A stretch of 64,000 nucleotides of DNA from JAWLEP01 sp964553045 (GTDB taxonomy: Bacteria; Fermentibacterota; Fermentibacteria; Fermentibacterales; JCC-6): NCBI GenBank assembly GCA_964553045.1, contig CAZKJG010000004.1, forward strand, positions 1-64,000, read 5' to 3'. Under the pieces are notes generated by a model. It was not told the DNA's origin, ran no database searches, and saw nothing but the letters and a program-made list of their open reading frames with translations. Within the stretch, counting starts at the first letter, position 1; each line of letters opens with the position of its first letter. This document shows, piece by piece, positions 1 through 9,803 of this stretch. Position numbers and translations under genes: made by a program.

Positions 1-60
1 TTGGGATTGGCATATGGGAGTCAGTGTACACATAAATTTATGCGGTTACGCTTACCTCGT

Positions 61-80
61 GTTTGACACGAGAAGGCACA
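61..80 (+). repeat. Left terminal inverted repeat of the IS1634-type element
   Basis: Pairs with 1916-1935. The shared parts are GTTTGACACG followed, after three mismatched bases, by AGGCACA. Confidence 0.65.
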
Positions 81-224
81 TACCGGCGTAGCCCAATCCC
101 GTAAGTTGTTGCTATTTCCCAAAAGCATGTTAGGAACATAGGCATTGGGGCCGCGAAACATGGTCACACGATATTGAGGGCAGGCTATTGACGTACATGG
201 ATATGTCACTATGATATAGCCATC

Positions 225-1850
225 ATGTATGTGAGAACTGTCTCCCGAAAGAACAAGGACGGATCGCGGGTACACTACGTCCAGATCGCCCGGAAGTACT
301 GGGATCCGAAACGCAAACGCCCCCGTACGGAGATAGTCTGCTCGTTGGGCAGGGCTGATACCGAAGGCGTCAAGCACCTGAAGGAACTGCTTGCTAGCAT
401 ACAGAAGCGGCTATCTGTTGAGGATAGCGCTGATGCCCAGGGCTGGCAGTTCGAGGACAGCTGGGACTACGGGGCCTTCCATGCCGTATCCGGCCTCTGG
501 GACCGGTTGGACATGCGGGGGATCCTGGAGGCGGCGGTTGAGGAAGAGGGTCGCTCGGTACCCTTTGAACGTGCGGCGTTTGCCATGGTTGCCAACCGTT
601 GTCTTGCTCCCAGCTCCAAGCTCTGCTGCTACGAGGATTGGCTGCAGGAGGATGTGTACTTCCCCGAGGGCCGGGAGCTCGAGCTGCACCACCTCTACCG
701 TGCGATGGATCTGCTTGTGCGCCACAAGGAGGAGATCGAGCGAGAGGTGTACTGGCGTCTGGGCGATCTGATGAACCTCGACGTTGAGCTGGTCTTCTAC
801 GACACCACCAGCGTGTACTTCGAGACAGACGAGGAGGACAGGCTGCGGAAGCGGGGTTACAGCAAGGACGGCCGGGGTGACAGTCCCCAGATAGTGGTGG
901 GAATGGCAGTGACCCGTGACGGCATACCGGTGAAGTCCTGGGTATTCTCCGGCAGCACGGCGGATGTCTCCACCGTTGAGCGTGTGAAGGAGGACCTGCG
1001 TGGATGGCGTCTCAACCGCTGCGTATTCGTCACCGACGCCGGCATGGTGAGCGAGGACAACCTGAAGAGCCTGTCGGCGGGCGGTGGCCGCTACATCACA
1101 GCCATGCCCTGCCGTCGGGGCACCGAGGTGGTGGAGGAGGTACTTGCCCGTCCCGGCCGTTACCGCGAGGTGGCCGGGAACCTGGAAGTGAAGGAGGTGT
1201 GGGTAGGGGATGGTGAGCGCCGTCGTCGCTACGTCGTCTGCCGCAACCCCATTGAGGCCCGCCGGGAGTCGGCTCACCGCGAGGAGGTGCTTGCCGAGTT
1301 GGAGGAGAAGCTGGCCGGCATGAAGGGCCATCCGAAGAAGGCGTGTCGTCTGATATCCAGCGGTCGTTACGGCAAGTACCTGCGCAAGCTGAAGAGCGGA
1401 GAGGTGCGTATCAGCAGGGCGAAGGTGAAGGAGCATGCCAGGCGGGACGGCATCTGGGTGTTGCGCACCAACGACGAGACGCTGTCAGCGGAGGACCTTG
1501 CCCTGGGTTACAAGCAGCTTATGCGGGTGGAGGAGTGCTGGCGGACTATGAAGGACGGCCTTGATATCCGTCCGGTGTATCACAGAACCGAGGATCGTAT
1601 CCGGGCCCACGTCTACCTCTGCGTCCTCGGTCTGATGGTCGAGCGTGTTGCCGAGAAGGCCGTGGGCGACACCTGGCGAAACATCCGTCGGACACTCCGG
1701 AAGCAAAAAGCTGGTCAATTGTTGGCGCCCCATGGACGGATGATTCAGGTGACCGAGCCCAGTGGCGAGATGCGTAAGATGTACAAGGCCATGGATATAG
1801 CCCCAACCAAGTCCATTCTGTCGGTCGAAGGAACCCCCTCGAAAACCTAG
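225..1850 (+). CDS. IS1634-family (IS4 superfamily) DDE transposase
   Basis: Catalyses cut-and-paste movement of the surrounding element. The 541-residue length suits the family. The DDE residues are visible: Asp193 in VFYDTTS, Asp271 in FVTDAGM, and Glu436/437 in the YKQLMRVEECWRTMK stretch, which is the Y-R-E-K type signature of IS4-like enzymes. The N-terminus (MYVRTVSRKNKDGS) is typical of IS1634 transposases. The frame is open throughout, so the enzyme may be functional. Codon use is GC-rich, unlike the AT-rich genes immediately downstream. The family assignment is by recognition of motifs, not by database search. Confidence 0.92.
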   Translation: MYVRTVSRKNKDGSRVHYVQIARKYWDPKRKRPRTEIVCSLGRADTEGVKHLKELLASIQKRLSVEDSADAQGWQFEDSWDYGAFHAVSGLWDRLDMRGILEAAVEEEGRSVPFERAAFAMVANRCLAPSSKLCCYEDWLQEDVYFPEGRELELHHLYRAMDLLVRHKEEIEREVYWRLGDLMNLDVELVFYDTTSVYFETDEEDRLRKRGYSKDGRGDSPQIVVGMAVTRDGIPVKSWVFSGSTADVSTVERVKEDLRGWRLNRCVFVTDAGMVSEDNLKSLSAGGGRYITAMPCRRGTEVVEEVLARPGRYREVAGNLEVKEVWVGDGERRRRYVVCRNPIEARRESAHREEVLAELEEKLAGMKGHPKKACRLISSGRYGKYLRKLKSGEVRISRAKVKEHARRDGIWVLRTNDETLSAEDLALGYKQLMRVEECWRTMKDGLDIRPVYHRTEDRIRAHVYLCVLGLMVERVAEKAVGDTWRNIRRTLRKQKAGQLLAPHGRMIQVTEPSGEMRKMYKAMDIAPTKSILSVEGTPSKT

Positions 1851-1915
1851 TCACACGGCCATTTTTGGAGCACACCACTCAATGTACTGGTGTAGAATAA
1901 GATATGAGTGTATTG

Positions 1916-1935
1916 TGTGCCTAGCCGTGTCAAAC
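1916..1935 (-). repeat. Right terminal inverted repeat of the IS1634-type element
   Basis: Reverse complement matches 61-80 at about 17 of 20 positions, ending in CGTGTCAAAC. Confidence 0.65.
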
Positions 1936-2321
1936 GGGGGTCTACAGCCAGTACTGAATCACTGGGTCCTGTAGCGAGTTTCATAAATAGAATGCAGAGC
2001 CTATTGCCTATTCGAGGGACATGTAATTACTATTATGAACCCAAATATATAAGATCATTATAATGAGAGCTTCGGGCGAACAATGATCAACCCTATGGAT
2101 ATATTTGCAACTCTATCATACTGGAGATGTTTTAGATGTAGTGGATTTGGTGCGCATCTTCATCCTAGAAATGCCTCGGTTCCTTACTAGCCTAATTACA
2201 TGATGATCGTATACTATATATTGAGGTGATGGAAAGACGACTCATGTTTCAATTGCGCCTTGATTATCGATTCAGCATTATAGGCGATGAAAACGCATGA
2301 ACGACAAACCGAGGAGAAAGA
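1936..2321. other. Gene-free AT-rich stretch before the polysaccharide genes
   Basis: No credible reading frame is seen. Composition drops sharply towards AT just after the IS end. A TATAAT hexamer at 2059-2064 could be the -10 of a rightward promoter for the oxidoreductase at 2322, but no convincing -35 lies at the right distance. A purine-rich GAGGAGAAAGA at about 2308-2318 precedes the ATG and serves as its ribosome binding site. Confidence 0.5.
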
Positions 2322-4466
2322 ATGCGACAGGTTCTCTTCAGAGCAGGCGAACCAGTAACTATGGACCTTCCTCCCCCAAGAATCCGTCCCAAGCATATTT
2401 TAGTTGCCCTGAACTTCAGTTGCATCAGTCCTGGAACAGAACTTGCGAGTCTAGAATCTAGCGGCAGGTCATTATTGGATCGAGCGGTTAGAGAACCGTC
2501 CAAGGCTATTGGTGCTCTTAAGAGAATGCGAAAATTCGGAATAGGCCGAGTGCTTCGCTCCACAAAGACTAAGCTCGAATGCGCGTCCTTGGTCGGGTAT
2601 TCTGCCTCTGGCGTCGTTAATGTTGTGGGAGATGGAGTTGACGACTTTTCTGAGGGTATGAGGGTTGCGGTTGCGGGAGCTGGGTATGCAAATCATGCTG
2701 AGCAAGTAGTTGTTCCAGTTAATCTTGCAATGCGATTGCCAGACGGAGTTTCTCTTGTGGATGCGAGCACATGTGCTCTTGGGGGTATCGCACTTCAGGG
2801 CGTCAGGAGGGCCAGTGTATCCATTGGCGACTTCGTAGTTGTATATGGCTGTGGAGTTATTGGCTTGCTGACAACTCAGATACTAGTTGCGGCCGGCTGC
2901 AGACCTATTGGGGTAGACATTGATTCCAGCAGATTGCGTCTTGCTGCACTCTATGGAGCTGAACGTACACTTAACCCCCAAAATGATGATGTTGTCCAGA
3001 AAGTTTTTCACATAACACACGGCGTCGGGGCAGACCGCGTTATCCTCGCGCTCGGATCATCATCCTCAGAACCAGTTCATGAGGCGTTCAGGATGTCTCG
3101 CCGTAAAGGCCGAGTAGTACTCGTAGGATCTGTGGGAATGGAACTAGACCGTAAGGCCATGTACAAGAAGGAACTCGATTTCTGCATATCCACATCTTAC
3201 GGTCCCGGGAGATATGATCCCACATACGAGGAGAAGGGCTTGGACTATCCCATTGAGTATGTTCGCTGGACTGAAAATAGAAATATGCAAGCATATCTTG
3301 AGATGCTGAGAAAGGGGAAACTCAGAATAGAAGAAATGGTTAGCTCAAAATATGATATAAATTCTGCGCAGGATGCTTATGAGTCTTTTAAGAAGACACC
3401 TAGACCCTTGATCGTCCTTCTAGATTATGGAGAACCTGAGAAGAACAGTAATGGCAAAGAGAGAGTTTTATCTGAAGTAGCCGAGACTTCTTGGAACCAA
3501 CTGGTTCATGATAGGGTCAGGGTAGGAGTAGTAGGATTGGGTTCGTTCTCGTTCGGAGTCCATCTGCCAAACTTGAAGAGCCTGGATAAATTATGTGACA
3601 TTAATGCCGTATGCGATCGTGAAGGTACAAAAGGCTTGAAGGCACAGAAGTTCCTTCATATGCCTGAGCTGAAATTATTTACTCGTTATGGAGAATTCCT
3701 AGATTCAGATATAGATGCAGTAATCATTGCAACCCGACATAATTCCCATGCAACACTTGCAATAGAGGCTCTCAGAAAAGGTAAGGCAGTTTTCTTGGAA
3801 AAACCTCTGTGCATTACTGCAGAAGAATTCAAGGACATAAAGGAGACAGTAGATCAATCAAAAGCCCCTTTCATGGTCGGATATAACCGAAGATTCTCAC
3901 CAGTCATGCAGCTTCTTAGAGATAGGTTATCCTCTCGAGTAAATCCTATGGTTGTCAATTATACCGTTAATGGCGGATATGTTCCGTATAATACATGGAT
4001 ACAATTAAAGGAAGAGGGAGGAGGAAGAATAATTGGAGAGGCCTGCCACATATTCGATTTGTTTTCATATTTAACAGATGGAAGAGCCGAGATTCTCAAT
4101 GTACAAGGTATACTACCCAATACAACTTCTGTAAGAGCATCAGATAATGCGATTATCACAATCCGCTACTCAGAAGGTTCGGTATGCTCTTTGGCATATA
4201 CGGGTTTGGGCAGTAGAAAGGCCCCCAAGGAGAAGATGGAGATATACTGTGATGAAAACGCTTACTTCATGACAGACTACACTACACTGGAAAGCTATGG
4301 GAACCCCGTAAAATGGAAATCTCGCATCACAAGAAAAGGGCATCTTGAGGAAATGGAGCATTTCCTGAACTCTATATCCAGTGGAGTTAGGTTTCCCATT
4401 CCCATAGATGAAATCTATGAATCATGGATCATCAGCTATAGGGCTGCCTCTATGCTGGCGAAGTAG
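2322..4466 (+). CDS. Bi-domain oxidoreductase: zinc-type alcohol dehydrogenase fused to Gfo/Idh/MocA
   Basis: A 714-residue two-enzyme fusion of a type often found in surface-polysaccharide loci, where it presumably modifies a nucleotide sugar or glycan precursor; the substrate is unknown. Residues 1 to about 375 resemble a medium-chain zinc alcohol dehydrogenase, with the early motif SCISPGTEL and a Rossmann glycine motif VYGCGVIGLL near residue 170. Residues from about 398 form a Gfo/Idh/MocA NAD-dependent oxidoreductase, with VGVVGLGSFSFG at its start and the EKPLC signature near 492. The gene is AT-rich and is followed six bases later by the heparinase-like gene, suggesting one operon. 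A shrunken relative lies at 13551-13853. Function beyond redox chemistry on sugars is inference. Confidence 0.85.
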   Translation: MRQVLFRAGEPVTMDLPPPRIRPKHILVALNFSCISPGTELASLESSGRSLLDRAVREPSKAIGALKRMRKFGIGRVLRSTKTKLECASLVGYSASGVVNVVGDGVDDFSEGMRVAVAGAGYANHAEQVVVPVNLAMRLPDGVSLVDASTCALGGIALQGVRRASVSIGDFVVVYGCGVIGLLTTQILVAAGCRPIGVDIDSSRLRLAALYGAERTLNPQNDDVVQKVFHITHGVGADRVILALGSSSSEPVHEAFRMSRRKGRVVLVGSVGMELDRKAMYKKELDFCISTSYGPGRYDPTYEEKGLDYPIEYVRWTENRNMQAYLEMLRKGKLRIEEMVSSKYDINSAQDAYESFKKTPRPLIVLLDYGEPEKNSNGKERVLSEVAETSWNQLVHDRVRVGVVGLGSFSFGVHLPNLKSLDKLCDINAVCDREGTKGLKAQKFLHMPELKLFTRYGEFLDSDIDAVIIATRHNSHATLAIEALRKGKAVFLEKPLCITAEEFKDIKETVDQSKAPFMVGYNRRFSPVMQLLRDRLSSRVNPMVVNYTVNGGYVPYNTWIQLKEEGGGRIIGEACHIFDLFSYLTDGRAEILNVQGILPNTTSVRASDNAIITIRYSEGSVCSLAYTGLGSRKAPKEKMEIYCDENAYFMTDYTTLESYGNPVKWKSRITRKGHLEEMEHFLNSISSGVRFPIPIDEIYESWIISYRAASMLAK

Positions 4467-4472
4467 CGGAGT

Positions 4473-6368
4473 TTGAAACCCCTAGCATTTGCTTTCAGGG
4501 CGAAGAGATACATTCGCCAGCAGATTGAGATCTGGCTGCCCAAACTAGCCTTTAGATATCGCCCTGCTCCACCCAATCCATTTGCCAGATTACGCTCGTT
4601 TTCGCGGGCGCTTTCCTTTCTTTCAGACAGGGATATTATCTGCTCTCTTCTAGAAAATGGCGAAATAGAGAGGATCTCCGTCTTCGCTGACGAGATCTTA
4701 GACCACAAGTTTAGACTATTTGGAGAAGAGACGTTTCAATTCGATAATGAGATTGACTGGCACCTAGACACGAAGTCCGAACTACGGTGGCCCCATGATA
4801 GAGTATTCGTGCATTCCCCAAGTTCAAATGTTAGGGGTATGAGTGCCAGATTCCCTTGGCAACTAAGTCGTTTCCATCATGGCCCTGTCCTTGCCCTCGG
4901 ATATGTAATCAGCAAGGATGCCAAATACATTAGGGAGCTGTTCGCTCAAATCCTAGGCTGGATAGATTCAAATCCTGTGGGATATGGCATCAACTGGTCT
5001 TCGTCAATGGAAGCTTCGATTCGGGCAATCAATTGGATTCTGTCTTTGGCCCTTGTCACAAATCCAATTAGTGAATTGGGATGTCGCGATTCCGCAGGAG
5101 AGGTAATAAAAGCGCTTTGGCTTCACGGTTGTTACATATCTAAGCATCTGGAATGGAATGGACCATTCTCAAATACTGGTGCGAATCATCTCCTTTTCGA
5201 TCTTGCGGGACTGTATTCGTTAGGTTGTTTCTTCTCCGATACTGCCCTTGGAGTCAAGTGGTCGCGTTCAGCAAGACGCTATCTTGAGCGTGAAGTCAGA
5301 AGGCAAGTATTGAGTGATGGGGTTCATTTCGAAAGGTCGATATACTACCACCGATTTTGCCTGGAAGCGCTCTTATGGACTAAGATGATTGCTGAGAGGA
5401 TGGATCAGCCATTTTCGAAGGAGTTCTATTCGCGAGTATCGAAGATGCAGCACTTTGTAGAATGCTATATCAAGCGTTCAGGAATAGCACCAATCATAGG
5501 AGACAATGATGGCGGCAGGTTGTTTAGTACCGGCCTTATCACTGCAGATGACCATAGCTATCTATGTTCACAAGTCTCCGGAAGAGGAGCATTCTATCTC
5601 GACAGATTCCTACTTGATGGGTCAAAATCGATACGGAAGCCGCCTTTCAAATATGGCATGAAGACATTCCGTGATGGTGGCTATCATTTTTTGTGGAATG
5701 CTAATGCAGAAGTTGTATTCAGAGCTGGCCCATTGGGCTATAAGGGTGCGCATTCCCATAATGATCAGCTTTCTTTCGAACTTAGTATTGGCGGGCTAGA
5801 TGTATTTGTTGATAGAGGGACATATATATACAAGTCGTCTCCAGCATGCCGGAATGTATTCCGGTCAACTCTTGCACACAATGTCTTGCAGATAGATGAC
5901 TTGGAGCAAAACAGTCTTGGCGATAATATCTTCTACTTGGATGACCAGACAGAGACTGAAATGGTGTCTTCTTCATCAACTCATATATCCGCAGTTCATT
6001 TTGGTTATATGAAGGACCCAGGTGTAAATACTGATTGTAGTAGGCGAATTTCGCTCTGCGATAAGCATCTTGAAGTTGAGGATAGAGCAACACCTATAAG
6101 CAATTATGCCAAGTTACAATGGAGATTTCACCTAGGGCCTTCTCTTTTCGCCACGATAAGAGATGATTCCGTTTTGGTTCTTAGTAATTGGAAGCATATC
6201 TGTATACTCCGACCCCTTTTTAAATGCAAGTTGGCGGTTTCCCACTTCCCTCATAGTCCATTCTTTGGTGAATTGCGTCATGCATGCCTCATTAGGGTCA
6301 CTACCCTATCCGAGGAACGCCAAGAGATATATCCCTTTGTTATATCCTGGCCGAATGGTGGTATATGA
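4473..6368 (+). CDS. Heparinase II/III-like (alginate lyase family) protein
   Basis: A 631-residue protein with an N-terminal alpha/alpha-toroid region (about 90-340) and a C-terminal beta-sandwich of the heparinase II/III type. The hallmark GAHSHND lies at about 425-431, inside KGAHSHNDQLSFEL. The family cleaves uronate-containing polysaccharides by beta-elimination; in biosynthetic clusters such proteins may trim or release the growing glycan, which is inference here. It starts at TTG, six bases after the oxidoreductase stop, with GCGGAG upstream. The end overlaps the next gene by four bases (ATGA). No signal peptide is obvious, which is odd for a secreted lyase and fits an inner role in assembly. 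Confidence 0.8.
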   Translation: MKPLAFAFRAKRYIRQQIEIWLPKLAFRYRPAPPNPFARLRSFSRALSFLSDRDIICSLLENGEIERISVFADEILDHKFRLFGEETFQFDNEIDWHLDTKSELRWPHDRVFVHSPSSNVRGMSARFPWQLSRFHHGPVLALGYVISKDAKYIRELFAQILGWIDSNPVGYGINWSSSMEASIRAINWILSLALVTNPISELGCRDSAGEVIKALWLHGCYISKHLEWNGPFSNTGANHLLFDLAGLYSLGCFFSDTALGVKWSRSARRYLEREVRRQVLSDGVHFERSIYYHRFCLEALLWTKMIAERMDQPFSKEFYSRVSKMQHFVECYIKRSGIAPIIGDNDGGRLFSTGLITADDHSYLCSQVSGRGAFYLDRFLLDGSKSIRKPPFKYGMKTFRDGGYHFLWNANAEVVFRAGPLGYKGAHSHNDQLSFELSIGGLDVFVDRGTYIYKSSPACRNVFRSTLAHNVLQIDDLEQNSLGDNIFYLDDQTETEMVSSSSTHISAVHFGYMKDPGVNTDCSRRISLCDKHLEVEDRATPISNYAKLQWRFHLGPSLFATIRDDSVLVLSNWKHICILRPLFKCKLAVSHFPHSPFFGELRHACLIRVTTLSEERQEIYPFVISWPNGGI

Positions 6369-7486
6369 AAGTCGTATTTGTCTACTGCGGGGTCGCTAAG
6401 TACAAGGGCCGTCTTCTTAAGCAGATTCGTACTCTTAAGAATGCCGGCATTGAGTGCATTCTATTCCATGGTTCTTCTGTGCCGGAAACAGCGCTCTTTG
6501 AGGCTACTTCAGTTAGATCTATTCATCACAACATGTCTCCGATGAGATCTAGAGTACTTAACACAATCAAAATACTTCATTTTAACTTAATTTCAGGGCT
6601 GAGGACAGCTAGTCTACGTCCAGATGCAGTTATTTGCGAAGGTCTGTTTTCGGTATTTGCAGGCGTCGTCGCCAAGCTACTCTGCAGGTCTTGCTCCCTT
6701 GTATTCGATTCCAATGAATTGTTTATGGAGAAGGGAATGAGATATTCAAAGAAGCTCTTCTGGAGTCTCATTCACTCGCTGGCATTTAGAACTGCGGATG
6801 TTGTGCTACATGCGGAACCAAACAGATTGCTTTTCTGCAAAAGGAAGTACAAGTCTACTGCGAGGCACTTTCTACTTGAAAACCTCTCTGATCCTCCCAG
6901 CAGCTTTAATGTTCTCAATAATGCAAGAAAGCTGTCTATCCCTTTGAGAGTACTCTACCTTGGGAAGCTCATGCCTTCTCGACTATGCAGTGAGATAATC
7001 TCGTCCTTCTCTAAAATATCTTCTGACTTTGCACAGTGTGATCTTGTTGGCTTCGGCGAAACCAGCTACGTAGAAGCTTTATCGCGTTATGCTTATGATA
7101 TGGACATAACAAACGTACGCATTTTGCCTCCAGTTGAGCATGACGAGATTTTCGACGTCATGATGCGCTACGACATTGGCCTCGCTTTCTATGAGAATAC
7201 ATGCCTTAACCAATATTATTGCGCACCCAATAAGCTATATGATTACCTACTGTCGGGATTATATGTAATAACAAATGACTACCCAGGTTTGGTGGATTTA
7301 ATTCAGAATAATGGGGCCGGAATATGTATTAGACATGTGGACGCTGAAAGCATGTTGGATGCTCTCAGGGCCATACTACAGCTTGATCATATCAAGGGAG
7401 ATACATATCAGGATATACAGAGATATAGCTGGGAATACCAAGAGACTGATTATGTTGCATTGATAGAATCCTTGAGACATACGTAG
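6365..7486 (+). CDS. Glycosyltransferase, GT-B fold (GT4-like)
   Basis: A 373-residue cytoplasmic glycosyltransferase, third gene of the rightward AT-rich operon, overlapping its predecessor by four bases. The N-terminal domain begins MKVVFVYCGVAKYKGR, as expected for a GT-B Rossmann half. The C-terminal half carries the nucleotide-sugar-binding region around LYDYLLSGLYVITNDYPG (about residues 294-312). Acceptor and donor cannot be read from the sequence. The gene converges on the sulfotransferase with only about 30 bases between stop codons. Confidence 0.78.
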   Translation: MKVVFVYCGVAKYKGRLLKQIRTLKNAGIECILFHGSSVPETALFEATSVRSIHHNMSPMRSRVLNTIKILHFNLISGLRTASLRPDAVICEGLFSVFAGVVAKLLCRSCSLVFDSNELFMEKGMRYSKKLFWSLIHSLAFRTADVVLHAEPNRLLFCKRKYKSTARHFLLENLSDPPSSFNVLNNARKLSIPLRVLYLGKLMPSRLCSEIISSFSKISSDFAQCDLVGFGETSYVEALSRYAYDMDITNVRILPPVEHDEIFDVMMRYDIGLAFYENTCLNQYYCAPNKLYDYLLSGLYVITNDYPGLVDLIQNNGAGICIRHVDAESMLDALRAILQLDHIKGDTYQDIQRYSWEYQETDYVALIESLRHT

Positions 7487-7516
7487 GGTTCTCATAGCTA
7501 ACTGATTCGGACAAGA

Positions 7517-8494
7517 CTATTTTCTGAAGTGGGCGAACTTCTGTTTCACAATTCGCCCTAGATTTCGTATGCCAAGCTCCCGAATATCGAATATCAGTCT
7601 ATTTACCACATCCATTAACTGTGCTACTCTCATATATGTTCCGCTTAGCCTTTGTACTCTTCCTCTATACTGATATCCGTATCCGAATGCATCTAGCAGT
7701 GGATAAGTTATGCTCTCTATTTTCATAATTTCCTGTCTAGTGAGTCTATCGATGTACTTATTATGGTCCTGTGGCATAATGCCAGAATAAGCACTTGCAT
7801 CTCCATAGTACTCGGTAGGCGTCTCAAGTTCGCACATATCTGGCTCAAATTCCACGTCAAGGAAATCACAAAGTCTACGCACTTCACCCACAGGATTCCG
7901 GATCAAGGCCTCAAACAGAATAGTGAGCTTTCTACCAGAAAAGACGCTATCGGATAATGTATCCTCTACAAGCTTCACTCTATCATACCATCTCTGCGAA
8001 TATCTATATATATTGGTGCCCCAAGCCCTTCTAGAAGATTCTGCGCAGTTTCTTACGTCCCTGACGATATGGATGTACTTTGCGCGCGGATAATGAGAAT
8101 CTAGTTCCGCTATTTTGTACATCAGATGAGGAGACTTTTGGCCTACAATCCTCGTATCTTTTGGCTTCCCAAGAGTCTTATGAATCATTAAGCGCAAATA
8201 TTCTAACAATACTCTCTCGATAGTTTTCTTCACTGCAATGCACTCTGAGAACTCTTCCAGGGTTATTATGACGCCTCTACGTCGCCATTTAATATAGAAA
8301 TACGTTCTAGATAAGTCATTATAGAAAGCCCTGATACTAGACCTGATGTCATAGCCATCCCATCTCTCAAGTAAATATGCGTGGGAATCAAACTCACTGG
8401 CAAGCATTATGTCAGAATGGTTATTTAGTATACTTCGTAAGAGTTTAGTGCCTGATCTAGGTGCGCCTAGGACAAATAATGCCGCATTATCCAT
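7517..8494 (-). CDS. PAPS-dependent sulfotransferase
   Basis: A 325-residue cytosolic sulfotransferase that would move a sulfuryl group from 3'-phosphoadenosine 5'-phosphosulfate to a hydroxyl or amine, here most likely on a glycan. The 5'-phosphosulfate loop is seen at residues 8-20 (VLGAPRSGTKLL) and the 3'-phosphate site near 142-156 (HIVRDVRNCAESSRR). It lies downstream of a glycosyltransferase on the same strand with a gap of about 70 bases, so the two are probably co-transcribed. Its presence suggests that the polysaccharide made by this locus is sulfated; that is inference from context. Confidence 0.85.
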   Translation of the reverse strand: MDNAALFVLGAPRSGTKLLRSILNNHSDIMLASEFDSHAYLLERWDGYDIRSSIRAFYNDLSRTYFYIKWRRRGVIITLEEFSECIAVKKTIERVLLEYLRLMIHKTLGKPKDTRIVGQKSPHLMYKIAELDSHYPRAKYIHIVRDVRNCAESSRRAWGTNIYRYSQRWYDRVKLVEDTLSDSVFSGRKLTILFEALIRNPVGEVRRLCDFLDVEFEPDMCELETPTEYYGDASAYSGIMPQDHNKYIDRLTRQEIMKIESITYPLLDAFGYGYQYRGRVQRLSGTYMRVAQLMDVVNRLIFDIRELGIRNLGRIVKQKFAHFRK

Positions 8495-8562
8495 TATTGC
8501 CTAGGGTTCCGGCTTGAGGTATCTGCATCGAAGATGTCAGCATTAACACATGTAATACCCTT

Positions 8563-9642
8563 TCATATGCCACGGCATGATAAGTAATTTAGAGCTTCTC
8601 TGAATCCACGGTACATATTCTCAATAGATGCCTGAGTTCTGTAGGTGTAAAGCGCAGATTCAGACAAGCGGCTAAGCCGATCATTGTCATTTAGCAAATC
8701 TTCAAGGACTGAAGATATTGAGCTGACTGCTTTATGCTGAATGATTAAGCCGTTATAATCATCTTTCAAGTACATCACTTCCGGGCCATGCTTGTCCTCT
8801 ATGGTTACGAAAGGCAGACCACATGCCATGGCTTCAACAATGTTCAGCCCAACTGGTCCTGGGCAACAAAATACATCACAGAAATGCATAATTCGGTGAA
8901 GTTCCGACCCATATGTTGCGGGAATATGTATGACTCTATCCGGCAAATTCTCAGGCAAAACATTATCTGTATCGGGACCTACTAGAATCAAGCCTATCTC
9001 TTTATCATCTATGTCAGAATGCGCTGCAATCAGGAGAGGTATATTCTTTCGTTTCTGCATACGGCCTACATATATGATGTTCTTCTGGGTTCGAATCCCA
9101 TATTTGTGCATAATGCTCGATGGTTCACATTTGGATGGAGCCGAGCTCACAGATGAATCATCTATCGCAAGAGTATTTGGTGCAACGAAGACCCGATCCC
9201 ACAGACTTCTATGTATGTATGATTTGAGATTGTTCGAATATAATATAAGGGCATCGCAGAGAGAATGCAGTAGACGATAGATAGGCCGTAGATAATTGGG
9301 TTTCTGTAAATTAATTCCATGGCCCCAGTAAATGATGGCTATTCCCTTTGCCTTAAGCAATAGGATGAAGGGGAATATGAACAACCTCCTGATCCCTGAA
9401 AAAATTATGACATACTGAGGCCTGAATCGTCTTACGGAATTCAGCCAGCCAACTAGTGAACAGGGAACCTCATAAAGCTCGAACTTTCGTGCGATATTCG
9501 TTATCTCGACTGAGTGACTAGCGACGCCAAATCTCAATCCATCTTCCTTGAACAATCTATGAAAGTGGTTATACACGGCTACTCTATAGTGTGGAATCAT
9601 ACCTGCGTGAATTAGCATGACTCTAGTGGGTGGGGTCATCAC
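8563..9642 (-). CDS. Glycosyltransferase family 4
   Basis: A 359-residue GT-B glycosyltransferase. The C-terminal half shows the classic family-4 region from about residue 190 (YVGRMQKRKNIPLLI) and the E-x7-E donor-binding motif near 268-290 in VEAMACGLPFVTIEDKHGPE. It leads a short leftward operon with the sulfotransferase. Base composition matches the AT-rich island. An earlier Met choice (ATG at the second codon) is possible. Sugar specificity is unknown. Confidence 0.85.
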   Translation of the reverse strand: MMTPPTRVMLIHAGMIPHYRVAVYNHFHRLFKEDGLRFGVASHSVEITNIARKFELYEVPCSLVGWLNSVRRFRPQYVIIFSGIRRLFIFPFILLLKAKGIAIIYWGHGINLQKPNYLRPIYRLLHSLCDALILYSNNLKSYIHRSLWDRVFVAPNTLAIDDSSVSSAPSKCEPSSIMHKYGIRTQKNIIYVGRMQKRKNIPLLIAAHSDIDDKEIGLILVGPDTDNVLPENLPDRVIHIPATYGSELHRIMHFCDVFCCPGPVGLNIVEAMACGLPFVTIEDKHGPEVMYLKDDYNGLIIQHKAVSSISSVLEDLLNDNDRLSRLSESALYTYRTQASIENMYRGFREALNYLSCRGI

Positions 9643-9777
9643 AATATATAACTCCTCGGCTTTCCGCGAATATACATCTAGGCGTTTGGTATACTACCAA
9701 TACTACAGAAACAAGACATGAAGGAGAGCAAGCTAAATCCATAGCGATGAACCCGACATGCCCGTGCAAATCCAAAT

Positions 9778-9798
9778 GGTTCTTCTCCCAAAAAGTGA
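9778..9798 (+). repeat. Left terminal inverted repeat of the ISL3 element
   Basis: Matches the reverse complement of 11087-11107 at 19 of 21 bases. Confidence 0.85.
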
Positions 9799-9803
9799 CC
9801 CGG

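Larger units (their letters stand above)
61..1935 (+). mobile_element. IS1634-type insertion sequence
   Basis: A complete-looking insertion sequence of about 1.88 kb carrying one transposase gene. The ends are imperfect inverted repeats: 61-80 on the left and 1916-1935 on the right match at about 17 of 20 positions, with GTTTGACACG outermost and AGGCACA further in. The left repeat is also part of a small hairpin (CTCGTG 56-61, CACGAG 67-72). No target-site duplication is visible at 55-60 against 1936-1941, so the exact ends or the age of the insertion are uncertain. It borders the AT-rich polysaccharide block on its left. Confidence 0.75.

Noticed and set aside
21..377. 118-residue minus-strand frame at the left edge
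   Set aside because: Crosses the left IS end and the transposase start in antisense, with no homology.
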